Positions 63,981-64,000 of a DNA stretch of 64,000 bases are shown piece by piece. The DNA comes from Psychrobacter pacificensis (GTDB lineage: Bacteria; Pseudomonadota; Gammaproteobacteria; Pseudomonadales; Moraxellaceae). The notes under the pieces were generated by a model. It worked only from the letters and a program-made list of their open reading frames with translations, did no database searches and was not told the DNA's origin. A program made the position numbers and the translations under genes. Position 1 is the first letter of the stretch. Every line of letters starts with the position of its first letter. The stretch lies in contig NZ_FNAL01000004.1 of the NCBI RefSeq assembly GCF_900101915.1, positions 62,001 to 126,000 on the forward strand, read 5' to 3'.

Positions 63981-64000
63981 TTGAATGAACACGGATGTAA

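Noticed and set aside
1-64000. CRISPR array, prophage or defence island
   Set aside because: No regularly spaced repeats, integrase, nuclease clusters or phage genes were seen.

Overview
The window reads as a chromosomal core segment of a gammaproteobacterium of the Moraxellaceae, most likely Psychrobacter or a close relative. The basis is protein character and gene order: rpsA-ihfB-lapA-pyrF, prmA-DUF3426-fis-purH, alaS-lysC-csrA, iscRSU-iscA-hscBA-fdx, a PBP1B gene beside a TPR lipoprotein, and a tmRNA tag reading ANDETYALAA. Intergenic DNA is AT-rich and long, and most transcription units end in clear intrinsic terminators. The genus is inference; no 16S gene is present. I see 53 protein genes (one cut by the left edge), one tmRNA, no tRNA or rRNA gene, no CRISPR array, no prophage and no transposase gene. 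One small non-autonomous mobile element (MITE-like) lies at 31058-31338.

Layout. 1-3914: unknown gene tail, clpS, clpA (protein quality control). 4023-8335: ung, tadA, cmk, rpsA with a structured leader. 8586-10179: ihfB, lapA, pyrF. 10343-14382: metallophosphoesterase, histidine phosphatase, rpsT (minus), NAD(P)-binding protein, rraA-like. 14536-20604: mfd, HIT protein, membrane class III adenylate cyclase. 20707-26799 (minus): the iron-sulphur cluster (ISC) operon behind an IscR-type promoter, with a terminator-like hairpin splitting iscRSU from iscA-hscBA-fdx. 27269-30975: UbiJ-like SCP2 protein, HU, PpiD. 31058-31338: MITE-like element. 31368-39353 (minus): purH, fis, DUF3426, prmA, LpoP-like lipoprotein, mrcB (PBP1B). 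39791-45540: CcoI-type copper ATPase, Bax-inhibitor-1 protein, NAD kinase, YeaC-like, HopJ-family. 45627-50559 (minus): csrA, lysC, alaS. 50706-54462: DUF389 membrane protein, small membrane protein, L,D-transpeptidase. 54804-57186: prmB, aroC. 57321-60220 (minus): 66-residue unknown gene, creC, creB. 60447-63980: periplasmic phosphodiesterase, serine hydrolase, tmRNA, 83-residue unknown gene.

How it works together. Translation and its rescue are prominent (S1, S20, PrmA, PrmB, AlaS, TadA, tmRNA). So is protein quality control (ClpAPS, PpiD, HscAB), and tmRNA-tagged proteins are classical ClpAP/ClpXP substrates. The ISC genes supply Fe-S clusters and the IscR sensor. mrcB with its presumed lipoprotein activator and the L,D-transpeptidase shape the peptidoglycan. 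CsrA, Fis, HU, IHF, IscR, CreBC and an adenylate cyclase form a notable concentration of global regulators. I found no defence island or clearly new multi-gene system. The best leads are cis-regulatory (rpsA leader, isc internal terminator, purH leader terminator, orphan hairpins), the MITE-like element, lineage-specific insertions in ClpA and CcoI, and three small orphan genes.
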